Positions 26,686-33,336 of a stretch of DNA of 64,000 nt are shown here, piece after piece. The stretch's first letter is position 1. The number at the start of each line of letters is the position of its first letter. This stretch comes from JABFWF01 sp035539135. GTDB lineage: Bacteria > Pseudomonadota > Gammaproteobacteria > Xanthomonadales > Xanthomonadaceae. The notes beneath the pieces were generated by a model. The model was not told the DNA's origin. It did no database searches and saw nothing but the letters and a program-made list of their open reading frames with translations. The stretch spans positions 1 to 64,000 of the forward strand of contig DATLJD010000002.1 of assembly GCA_035539135.1 (NCBI GenBank), given 5' to 3'. The translations under genes and the position numbers were made by a program.

Positions 26686-27486
26686 ATGGCCATCCGCATC
26701 GAGAAGAAGATCAAGGGCTACGCCGTCGTCACCCCCGAGGACAAGGCCAAGGAGGCCGCGAAGGCCGAGCCCGTCGCGCGCGCCGTCGTCGAGGCCGAGT
26801 CCCCCGCCGACAACGTGATCCAGATGCACGAGCGCATCGAGCGCCCGGAAGTGCTGGTCGGCAGCACCTACAAGATCAAGTCGCCGCTGGTCGAGCACGC
26901 CATGTACGTGACGATCAACGACATCGTCCTCAATGCCGGCACCGAGCACGAATCGCGCCGCCCGTTCGAGATCTTCATCAACTCCAAGTCCATGGAGCAC
27001 TTCCAGTGGATCGTCGCCCTCACCCGGATCATGTCCGCGGTGTTCCGCAAGGGCGGCGACGTCACCTTTCTGGTGGAGGAGATGAAGGCCGTGTTCGACC
27101 CGCGCGGCGGCTACTTCAAGGCCGGCGGCGTGTACATGCCCTCGCTGGTGGCCGAGCTCGGCGCGATCGTGGAGGACCACCTCAAGTCGATCGGCATGAT
27201 CCACGACCCGGAGATGAGCGCCGAGCAGCGCGCCCTGATCGCCGAGAAGCGGCGCGCCTTCGAGCAGCGCGAAGGCTCAAAAAAAAACGCTGACGTAACC
27301 GCTCCCTCCCCCGCCCAGGCCGGGGAGGGCTGGGGTGGGGGTGCGTCCGAGTCCATCGAAGTCACCGGCGAAGGCGTGTCCTTCCCGCCGAGCGCGACCA
27401 TGTGCCACAAGTGCAGCACCAAGGCCGTGGTGATCATGGACGGGTGCGCGACTTGCTTGAATTGTGGGTATAGCAAGTGCGGGTGA
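26686..27486 (+). CDS. nrdJb: NrdJb: accessory/zinc-ribbon part of class II ribonucleotide reductase
   Basis: The 266-residue protein has a conserved domain (about 50-195) with SPLVEHAMYVTINDI and MSAVFRKGGDVTFLVEEMK. It ends in a Cys-rich module with C240, C243, C254, C257, C260 and C265 (ending NCGYSKCG). Such tails bind zinc and relay electrons to re-reduce the NrdJ active site. Splitting into NrdJa and NrdJb is known in Pseudomonas. Residues about 199-220 are an insertion: an A9 run followed by an in-frame intergenic palindrome that encodes a Pro/Gly-rich linker. The ending is intact, so the gene should work. The gene is 73 bases after the H1-like stop. Confidence 0.9.
   Translation: MAIRIEKKIKGYAVVTPEDKAKEAAKAEPVARAVVEAESPADNVIQMHERIERPEVLVGSTYKIKSPLVEHAMYVTINDIVLNAGTEHESRRPFEIFINSKSMEHFQWIVALTRIMSAVFRKGGDVTFLVEEMKAVFDPRGGYFKAGGVYMPSLVAELGAIVEDHLKSIGMIHDPEMSAEQRALIAEKRRAFEQREGSKKNADVTAPSPAQAGEGWGGGASESIEVTGEGVSFPPSATMCHKCSTKAVVIMDGCATCLNCGYSKCG
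27304..27340. repeat. REP-like palindrome inside the nrdJb coding sequence
   Basis: CCCTCCCC (27304-27311) pairs with GGGGAGGG (27322-27329), and the tail CTGGGGTGGGGGTGCG matches intergenic copies elsewhere in the window. It is read in frame as part of the linker before the zinc ribbon. Nine consecutive A bases lie just upstream at 27279-27287. Confidence 0.85.
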
Positions 27487-27550
27487 GGAGTCAACGAAGG
27501 GTGTGATCGTCCCGCGGCAGGTCGATCCTCCTCCGCCGCGTAAAACACAG

Positions 27551-27586
27551 GCCCTGCAACGGTTCCAGCCGCTGCAGGGCTTTTTT
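27551..27586 (+). terminator. Rho-independent terminator of the nrdJ region
   Basis: GCCCTGCA (27551-27558) pairs with TGCAGGGC (27573-27580) and is followed by six T bases. It ends the reductase transcript. The rest of 27487-27725 shows no gene. Confidence 0.88.
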
Positions 27587-27725
27587 GCGAGTGCTCCGGG
27601 AAAACGCACGGCAGACGCTGGCGTGGGCAAATTGCTGACTCATCGCAAACGTAAACGCCAGGACGGCCTTGCGCCGCCCGAAGATCGGGAGTACCGTCCG
27701 GCTATATGCGAATTGGTATAGTGGC

Positions 27726-28118
27726 ATGGTCCGCAGTGAGGGTCCTCCACAAAGAAAGAAACCGCCCCTCAAGAAGCCCCTCAAGATGCTCAATGCAGCG
27801 CGCGAGGAAATCTTGAACTTTCCCGGAGATGTACGCTGTGACGCTGCCTACGCGTTGCGCATCGCCGAGGAAGGGGGCAAGCATCCCGCCGCCAAGCCCC
27901 TGCAGGGCTTTGGTGGCGCTTCCGTTTTGGAAATCGTCCTCGATGACAGTGGCGATACCTATCGCGCCGTCTACACGGTCCAGTTCGATGATGTGACGGT
28001 CCTTCTGCATGCGTTTCAGAAAAAGTCCACGAAAGGAATAAAAACTCCAAAGCACAATATCGACCTCGTCAAAGCCCGTTTAGCGGCGGCGAAGAAATTG
28101 TTTGGAGAAAAACCATGA
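27726..28118 (+). CDS. HigB/Gp49-like toxin (RelE superfamily)
   Basis: The 130-residue protein matches the phage-derived Gp49-like/HigB pattern. A basic start leads to KPLKMLNAAREEILNFP, then YALRIAEEGGKHP, a beta-rich core with YRAVYTVQFDD, and the closing LLHAFQKKSTKGIKTPKHNI. HigB toxins cut mRNA on the ribosome. The start at 27726 has no visible Shine-Dalgarno; a later in-frame ATG (27786) would cut conserved residues. Base composition is much lower in GC than the surroundings, which suggests horizontal gain. It overlaps the antitoxin gene by four bases, toxin first, as usual for higBA. Confidence 0.85.
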   Translation: MVRSEGPPQRKKPPLKKPLKMLNAAREEILNFPGDVRCDAAYALRIAEEGGKHPAAKPLQGFGGASVLEIVLDDSGDTYRAVYTVQFDDVTVLLHAFQKKSTKGIKTPKHNIDLVKARLAAAKKLFGEKP

Positions 28119-28672
28119 GCAAGAAATCCGTAAAGAACGAGTTGGAAGGCGTGTTCGAAGGAAGTGGCAATGTGTTCGAGGATTTGAACATCCCCAATGC
28201 AGCTGAGAACGAACTTAAAGCTCAACTCGCTATTCGACTCAATGCGATTCTCGAAGGCATTGTTGCCAATGGCAGTTCTCAATCTGATATTGCGAAGCGG
28301 CTCGGAATCAAGCAACCAAACGTCTCGCAACTAATGAACTACAGACTTCTTGGATTCTCCGCAGAACGACTAATGCAGTTTTTAGTTGGTCTTGGCCACT
28401 CATTGACTATTTGCGTTGCTAGCGAACCTTCAGAAAAAGCCTGCATCAATGTTGTCGAGCAGAGTTCTGATTCGGGCGTTACCCCGTCGATTCTTGGGAG
28501 CATTTTTGAGGCGCAAGTGGAATGGCGCCAATTCATCGGCTCCAAACCTGCTGTCCATCAGCAAAGAGCCGACCGTGACGTTCAAGAGGATTATTACTCG
28601 GCAGTTGTGGCGGCTCCAATAGAGAGGATAACTGCGAAGTTTGCCAATGCGCCTAGGGGCCACTTGCAATGA
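28115..28672 (+). CDS. HigA-like XRE-family antitoxin with C-terminal extension
   Basis: The first about 100 of 185 residues are a HigA-type antitoxin: an N-terminal linker, a helix-turn-helix (about 55-80, QSDIAKRLGIKQPNVSQLMN) and the closing RLMQFLVGLGHSLTICV. It should neutralise the toxin and repress the operon. Usual Gp49-partner antitoxins end there. This one continues for about 80 residues (105-185) with no domain I recognise, including ILGSIFEAQVEWRQFIG. In toxin-antitoxin-chaperone systems such an extension makes the antitoxin depend on a chaperone encoded next. It overlaps both neighbours by four bases (ATGA) and shares their low GC. Confidence 0.82.
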   Translation: MSKKSVKNELEGVFEGSGNVFEDLNIPNAAENELKAQLAIRLNAILEGIVANGSSQSDIAKRLGIKQPNVSQLMNYRLLGFSAERLMQFLVGLGHSLTICVASEPSEKACINVVEQSSDSGVTPSILGSIFEAQVEWRQFIGSKPAVHQQRADRDVQEDYYSAVVAAPIERITAKFANAPRGHLQ

Positions 28673-29292
28673 GCGCTAAGAAAGTTAGAAAGAGCATTGC
28701 CCCACCTGCTTTGGCAAAGAAAGCCTCAGCGAAGGGAAGGCGCGATAAGCCAAGAATTATCTGGGCACTCTTGACCCGGGAATTCGTGACCGATCGTGCA
28801 ACTAACACAATGTCTGCAATTCACATTGTTGAGGAGCTCCACTTTCCGCTCAACGCATTCCGATCACCTGGAAACTTTAACGTCGCTGCGATTGAGGAAC
28901 CAATCTCTCTTGCCTTCACTCTTGACTGGAGATGGCCAGTGCTTGTCACTGCCTCAACTGTCCAAGTCAAGGTTGATTGGCACACACCATCCGGTAATGC
29001 ATTCTTTGCCGATGGCGGAAACATGGGGACCCCAATAGCAAAGCCATCCCAAGGATTCCGCACGCATGTAGAAATGAAACTACCTGATCTTCCGCTCGAG
29101 GAAGAAGGGATCTATCATTTCTCAATCCTTCTTAATGATGAAATTGCCCTTGAGTATCCAGTACGTATTCGGGCGTTACCAATCGCCGAAAATTCCGAAA
29201 GGGCTAAAGTTTCTCGAAAAGGAAACGCGTCCGTACGCAAGGTGACAAAGAAGGCGGCCGGAAGAACAACTCGCCAAATGGGACGGAGGTGA
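28669..29292 (+). CDS. Third component of TA-like operon, DUF6941-like beta-rich protein of unknown function
   Basis: The 207-residue product is soluble with Lys/Arg-rich ends (about 1-28 and 178-207). Its central part looks like a beta sandwich: IIWALLTREFVTDRATNTMS near the start and GIYHFSILLNDEIALEYPVRI-like strands near 147-167. That pattern resembles DUF6941 proteins as I remember them; the family has no known function and the match needs a profile search. It does not look like SecB, the usual chaperone of three-gene TA systems. It is coupled to the antitoxin by ATGA. Possible roles are chaperone, sensor or effector. Confidence 0.6.
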   Translation: MSAKKVRKSIAPPALAKKASAKGRRDKPRIIWALLTREFVTDRATNTMSAIHIVEELHFPLNAFRSPGNFNVAAIEEPISLAFTLDWRWPVLVTASTVQVKVDWHTPSGNAFFADGGNMGTPIAKPSQGFRTHVEMKLPDLPLEEEGIYHFSILLNDEIALEYPVRIRALPIAENSERAKVSRKGNASVRKVTKKAAGRTTRQMGRR

Positions 29293-29313
29293 TTAACGCG
29301 CCCCGGGAGCCGT

Positions 29314-29334
29314 AACGGAGTCTTCCTCTCCGTT
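29314..29334 (+). terminator. Possible weak terminator of the three-gene operon
   Basis: AACGGAG (29314-29320) pairs with CTCCGTT (29328-29334) around a seven-base loop, 22 bases after the third stop. Only a short pyrimidine stretch follows, so function as a terminator is uncertain. Confidence 0.35.
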
Positions 29335-29342
29335 CTCCACCC

Positions 29343-29394
29343 AACGGGGTCAGGCGGTGATAGCAAACGGGGTCAGATTCACTTCCGTCTTTGC
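29343..29394. repeat. Relic of a GGGGTCAGATTCACTT-type REP element
   Basis: AACGGGGTCAG occurs at 29343-29353 and again at 29366-29376, the second followed by ATTCACTTCCG. GCAAA/TTTGC arms flank it. This motif is common around REP-associated tyrosine transposases in Xanthomonadaceae. No transposase remains here, so it is a non-autonomous or relic copy at the edge of the low-GC island. Confidence 0.55.
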
Positions 29395-29411
29395 TAATCG
29401 GGTGGACACGG

Positions 29412-29882
29412 ATGCTGCGGGAAGAACGGAAGCGGTTGAAGGCGGCGGCTGCAGCGACCTTAGGGCACATCCTCTGGGAACTGGGTTCGCTGGAGGCTTC
29501 CTTGGGGCTCGCCCTTGCATGGTCCCGCGGCGGCTCGGCGCTGGAAGCGATGTTGTCGCGTGCGGAGGGGCTAGGCTTCGATCAGCGTCTCCGGTTGTTG
29601 GAACGGGTGCTGGATGAAGTCTCGAGAAGTGCGGAAGTGACCGCGCGCACCCGTGCATGGATTGCGGACGCGCATGCGCTTCGCCTGACCCGCAACGACT
29701 TCGTGCATGGACGCTGGGCCGTGACGGGCGACGGCATGATCGCCAACGTCGTCGGAATTCCCGGAAGCGCCCAGCAGGCTGAAAAACGCTACGCGCTGGC
29801 CGATCTGGAACAGATCCTCCAATTAGTGAAGGATCTTCGCAAGCGGCTCAATCTGCTCTATGGCGCGGACGGGATTGAGTGA
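29412..29882 (+). CDS. HEPN-like alpha-helical protein with Rx4H motif, function unknown
   Basis: The 156-residue protein appears all helical. It carries RNDFVHG with R94 and H99, the Rx4-6H spacing and flanking Asn typical of HEPN ribonuclease domains. Many HEPN proteins are RNase toxins or defence effectors, but this is a motif-level reading, and some HEPN-like families are inactive. No nucleotidyltransferase-type antitoxin is next to it. The ATG at 29412 was chosen; a TTG 21 bases upstream lies in the REP relic. GC is intermediate between the island and the chromosome. It might be a separate cargo gene. Confidence 0.6.
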   Translation: MLREERKRLKAAAAATLGHILWELGSLEASLGLALAWSRGGSALEAMLSRAEGLGFDQRLRLLERVLDEVSRSAEVTARTRAWIADAHALRLTRNDFVHGRWAVTGDGMIANVVGIPGSAQQAEKRYALADLEQILQLVKDLRKRLNLLYGADGIE

Positions 29883-30051
29883 GCGCTGTTTCCTAGGAAC
29901 TAACGGATCGCGTTCGCTTCCGCTGTGAATGGTGGGGGCGGCCGTTTGCCGCGCCAGTCGAATGCGTCCCAGCGAAAGGCCGCCCGCCGCACTCGCCGCG
30001 TTAACGGGACGAGTGGGACATTCCGGAACCCCTCGCCAGCGGAGAGCCGCC

Positions 30052-30429
30052 ATGCTCGGCACCCGCAATGCAGCCGCCAACCTGGCGGTGCGCGACATCG
30101 CGGTCGCGCGCCGATTCTACGAAGACACCCTCGGCCTGCAGCAGGTCGATGCCGAGGGCGACGACCTGATCGTGTTCCGCAGCGGCGACACGCTGCTCAA
30201 CGTGTACCGGTCGCAGTTCGCCGGGACCAACCAGGCGACCGCGGTGACGTGGGTCGTGGGCGACCGGCTCGACGACGAAGTGCGCGCGCTCCAGGACAAG
30301 GGCGTCCGCTTCGAGCACTACGACATGCCGGGCATGACCCGCGACGGCGACATCCATCGCTGTGGCGACATGCGGGTGGCGTGGTTCAAGGATCCCGACG
30401 GCAACATCCTCAACGTCGTCAGCGGCTAG
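30052..30429 (+). CDS. VOC/glyoxalase-superfamily protein
   Basis: The 125-residue protein has the two-module vicinal oxygen chelate fold. It opens with NLAVRDIAVARRFYEDTLGL and closes with WFKDPDGNILNVV. Members bind a metal and act on small molecules such as methylglyoxal adducts or fosfomycin, or serve as binding proteins. No specific substrate can be assigned. GGAGAG lies before the ATG at 30052. The 169-base gap upstream shows no gene. Confidence 0.85.
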   Translation: MLGTRNAAANLAVRDIAVARRFYEDTLGLQQVDAEGDDLIVFRSGDTLLNVYRSQFAGTNQATAVTWVVGDRLDDEVRALQDKGVRFEHYDMPGMTRDGDIHRCGDMRVAWFKDPDGNILNVVSG

Positions 30430-30580
30430 GGGCGCCAGCGCCGGGCCGCGTTGGTCCGACCACGGCCACTGAGCTCCGGGCCTCGGGCCCGAATGGGCTT
30501 CCGGTGCCCGCTGCGTTCGCCGAGCCTTCAACCGCCCCCTATTTATGCTTTCGCTGGCCACCTCGTGCCAGGGAGCCCTC

Positions 30581-31702
30581 ATGCCGGATGCCGCACTGCA
30601 CATCCAGTCCGGCGCCCTGATCGCCCACCGCCTGCTCGACGTCGCCGACGCGATCGACCTCGCGCAGGCGGAAGCCCTGTGGCGGGCGCATGCGGGCGGG
30701 GAGGGGCGGCGGACGCGGCTGGCGACGGCGGCGGCGCACGAGCTGGCGTTCGAGGTGCCGCCGACGCAGCTGGCGTTGCCGCCGCTGACGCTGGAGCTCG
30801 ACGGCGCGACGGTCGTCGCCGAGCGCACCGCGCGCCTGTACGACTTCGGCGCGATCGCGCTGGCGCTGCGGGTGGACGCGGGCGGGCTGGACTGGGATGC
30901 GTTCGCGGCGCGCTGCAATGCGCTCGACCGGGCGACGGGACCGGGTTCTGGCACCGAGGTGTGGCACGACACGCTGCGCGGGTTGCTCGACGTGATCGGG
31001 CCGGCGCTGCGGCGGCCCGCGGCGCGGCACCTGGAGGAAGACTACCTGTTCGCGCTGGTGCGGCGTTTCGCGCAGCCGCTGAGCGGCGACGAGATTCGTG
31101 CGCGCGCCGACCTCGCTGCGCTGCTGTCCGGCGAGACCCGGCCGCTGTCGGCGCAGGAAACCGCGGAGCTGACCGCGCAGGCCTTCTCCTACTTCGCCGA
31201 CGACCTGGTGGTGCTCACCTGGGACCGCGCCTTCATCTGCGAGCCACGCGGCGAGGGCGACGTGATCGACATCCTCGAGGTCGCCAACGCGCAGCTGCTG
31301 GAGATGCGCTACTACGACGAGCGGCTCGACGACGAGCTGGCGACCATGTACGCGCTGGTCGAAGGCGCGCGCGGCGGGCTGTCGCTGGTGGCGTCGCGGC
31401 GCGCCGCGCGGCTGGCGCGCCGGCTGTACGCGATGGTGGCGGAAGTCACCGCGCTCACCGAGAAGGTGGAGAATTCGCTGCAGGTCACCGAGGACGTGTA
31501 CCTGGCGCGCGTGTACAACGCCGCGCTGGAGCAGTTCGGCGTGCCGCGCCTGGGCGCGGCGGTGGACCGCAAGCTCGCGATCATCCGCGACACCTACACC
31601 GCGCTGTACGACGAGGCCTCCAGCCGCCGCGCCGAGCTGCTGGAGCTGGCGATCGTGCTGCTGATCGTGTTCGAGATCGTGCTGGCGCTGGTCGAGGGCT
31701 GA
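30581..31702 (+). CDS. RMD1/YagE family (DUF155) membrane-anchored protein
   Basis: The 373-residue protein carries the DUF155 features: YDFGAIALAL near residue 87, a long central helical region with DVIDILEVANAQLLEMRYYD, and a single C-terminal membrane helix (LLELAIVLLIVFEIVLAL). Yeast members act in mitochondria and sporulation; bacterial roles are unclear. The ATG at 30581 follows GGGAG at good spacing; an ATG at 30545 is possible. It stands alone between the VOC and MBL genes. Confidence 0.85.
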   Translation: MPDAALHIQSGALIAHRLLDVADAIDLAQAEALWRAHAGGEGRRTRLATAAAHELAFEVPPTQLALPPLTLELDGATVVAERTARLYDFGAIALALRVDAGGLDWDAFAARCNALDRATGPGSGTEVWHDTLRGLLDVIGPALRRPAARHLEEDYLFALVRRFAQPLSGDEIRARADLAALLSGETRPLSAQETAELTAQAFSYFADDLVVLTWDRAFICEPRGEGDVIDILEVANAQLLEMRYYDERLDDELATMYALVEGARGGLSLVASRRAARLARRLYAMVAEVTALTEKVENSLQVTEDVYLARVYNAALEQFGVPRLGAAVDRKLAIIRDTYTALYDEASSRRAELLELAIVLLIVFEIVLALVEG

Positions 31703-31781
31703 GGTCCCGCGAAGGCGCCAGGCGCGGCGTAGCATGGGCGTCCCGGGGCCGCCGCCCGCACCCTCCCCACGAGGCATCGCC

Positions 31782-32741
31782 ATGCACCGCACGTTTCGCC
31801 CGACCCTGATCGCGCTCGCCGTCCTGCTCGCCGGCTGTTCGCAACAGCAGCCCGCCGCCACCGCGACGCCCGAGGCCACGCCGGCCGTGGCCACGACGCC
31901 CGCGCCTGCGACGCCGGCACCGGCCGACAGCGCCGACATCCACCGCTTCCGGATCGGCACGCTCGACGCGGTCGCGCTCAAGGACGGCGACATCGAAGTA
32001 CCGAACGACAACAAGACCTTCGGCGTCGGCGAGCCGGTCGCCGACAGCAACGCGCTGCTGGCGGCGGCCGGCGCGCCGACCGACGTGCTGCACCTGAGCA
32101 TCCAGCCGCTGCTGGTGCGCGACGGCGAGCGCGTGCTGCTGTTCGACACCGGCGCGGCCGGCACGGACTTCGGCGAGGTCGGCAAGCTGCAGGCGTCGCT
32201 GCGCGCGGCGGGCGTCGCGCCGGAACAAGTCACCGACATCTTCATCTCGCACACCCACGACGACCACCTCGGCGGGCTGCGCGACGCGCAGGGCGCGCTG
32301 GCCTTCCCCAACGCGACCATCCACCTGGCCGCGGCGGCGTGGGCGGCGTTGCAGGAGAAAAAGGAGGCGGCAGCGCTGGTCGCGGCGATCACGCCGAAGG
32401 TGCGGGCCTTCCAGCCCGACGCGGAACTGCTTCCCGGCGTGGTCACCGCGGTCGACCTGCCGGGCCACACGCCGGGCCACAGCGGCTACGACATCGCCTC
32501 GGGCGACGCGCACCTGCTGTATATCGGCGACGCGATGCACCATTACGTGCTGTCGGTGCAGCGCCCCGGCTGGACCCTGGCGTGGGACGCCGACGCGGCG
32601 ACCGCCAAGGCCACCCGCCGCGCCCTGCTGGAGCGCGCCGCGACCGATCACCTGCGGCTGTACGCCGGGCACTTCCCGTTCCCGGGGCTGGGCCAGGTGC
32701 AGGCGCAGGGCGACGGCTTCACGTGGGTGCCCGAGCGCTGA
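31782..32741 (+). CDS. MBL-fold metallo-hydrolase, lipoprotein
   Basis: The 319-residue product has a lipoprotein signal ending LLAGC (Cys at residue 19), a Pro/Ala/Thr-rich linker to about residue 60, and a metallo-beta-lactamase fold. Metal motifs are HTHDDH, the histidine in GHTPGHSG, the aspartate in YIGDAMHH and the final GHFPFPG. This arrangement resembles secreted quorum-quenching or lactonase-like MBL enzymes rather than beta-lactamases. Location is the envelope. Substrate is unknown. Confidence 0.87.
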   Translation: MHRTFRPTLIALAVLLAGCSQQQPAATATPEATPAVATTPAPATPAPADSADIHRFRIGTLDAVALKDGDIEVPNDNKTFGVGEPVADSNALLAAAGAPTDVLHLSIQPLLVRDGERVLLFDTGAAGTDFGEVGKLQASLRAAGVAPEQVTDIFISHTHDDHLGGLRDAQGALAFPNATIHLAAAAWAALQEKKEAAALVAAITPKVRAFQPDAELLPGVVTAVDLPGHTPGHSGYDIASGDAHLLYIGDAMHHYVLSVQRPGWTLAWDADAATAKATRRALLERAATDHLRLYAGHFPFPGLGQVQAQGDGFTWVPER

Positions 32742-32830
32742 GCCGCTGCGCGCCCGGCGCCCGCCCCGGCGCCGGTTGACGCGCCCGCCGGACAGGGGGA
32801 GGCTGGCTTCCCCTGCCACGGGAGCGCGTC

Positions 32831-33037
32831 ATGACCAACCACGTCTACAAGGCCCTGGAACTGACCGGGTCGTCGGCGACCAGCAGCGACGACGCGGTGC
32901 GCGTCGCGATCGAGAAGGCGGCGCAGAGCGTGCGCGACATCCGCTGGTTCGAGGTGCTGGAGACCCGCGGCCACGTCGAGGGCGGCAAGATCGCGCACTG
33001 GCAGGTCACGGTGAAGGTCGGCTTCACCGTCGACTGA
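32831..33037 (+). CDS. Dodecin family flavin-binding protein
   Basis: The 68-residue protein shows the dodecin pattern: VYKALELTGSS, an amphipathic helix (DDAVRVAIEKAAQSV), RWFEVLETRGHVEGGKI with the flavin-stacking Trp, and a last beta strand WQVTVKVGF. Dodecins form 12-mers that store or buffer flavins. The length is exactly typical. It sits in a string of small stress-type genes. Confidence 0.93.
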   Translation: MTNHVYKALELTGSSATSSDDAVRVAIEKAAQSVRDIRWFEVLETRGHVEGGKIAHWQVTVKVGFTVD

Positions 33038-33087
33038 GCGCGGGGTTCGCCGGCGCGCGGCCCGCACGCCCAACGACGCATCGAAAC

Positions 33088-33279
33088 ATGTTGCCGAGCC
33101 ACGACATCGCCTGCCCCTATTGCGGCGAGGTGATCACCCTGTTGCTGGACGCCAGCGCCGGCCCGCAGCGCTACATCGAGGACTGCCAGGTCTGCTGCCG
33201 GCCGATCACGGTCGACCTCGACGTGGACGAAGACGGCGCGGTGCAGGTCCGCGTGCAGGCCGAGGACGAACCCGGCTGA
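33088..33279 (+). CDS. CPXCG-motif cysteine-rich protein
   Basis: The 63-residue protein has CPYCGE near the N-terminus and DCQVCCRPI in the middle, four or five cysteines that can bind one zinc, and an acidic end. It belongs to the small CPXCG family common in gammaproteobacteria. Function is unknown. The start at 33088 gives the expected short N-terminus. Confidence 0.87.
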   Translation: MLPSHDIACPYCGEVITLLLDASAGPQRYIEDCQVCCRPITVDLDVDEDGAVQVRVQAEDEPG

Positions 33280-33336
33280 GTGCCGCGCACCCGCGGGAAT
33301 GGTAAAAAGCCGCGTCATCCACGCGGGGAACACCGA

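Noticed and set aside
27691..27735. Promoter hexamers (TATATG or TATAGT) directly before the toxin gene
   Set aside because: TATAGT would place the start of transcription after the start codon, and no matching -35 element is visible for either, so I do not annotate a promoter.
28669..29292. SecB-type chaperone of a classical TAC system
   Set aside because: The size and beta content are suggestive, but I see no SecB sequence pattern, and the basic ends are atypical; only the operon logic is similar.
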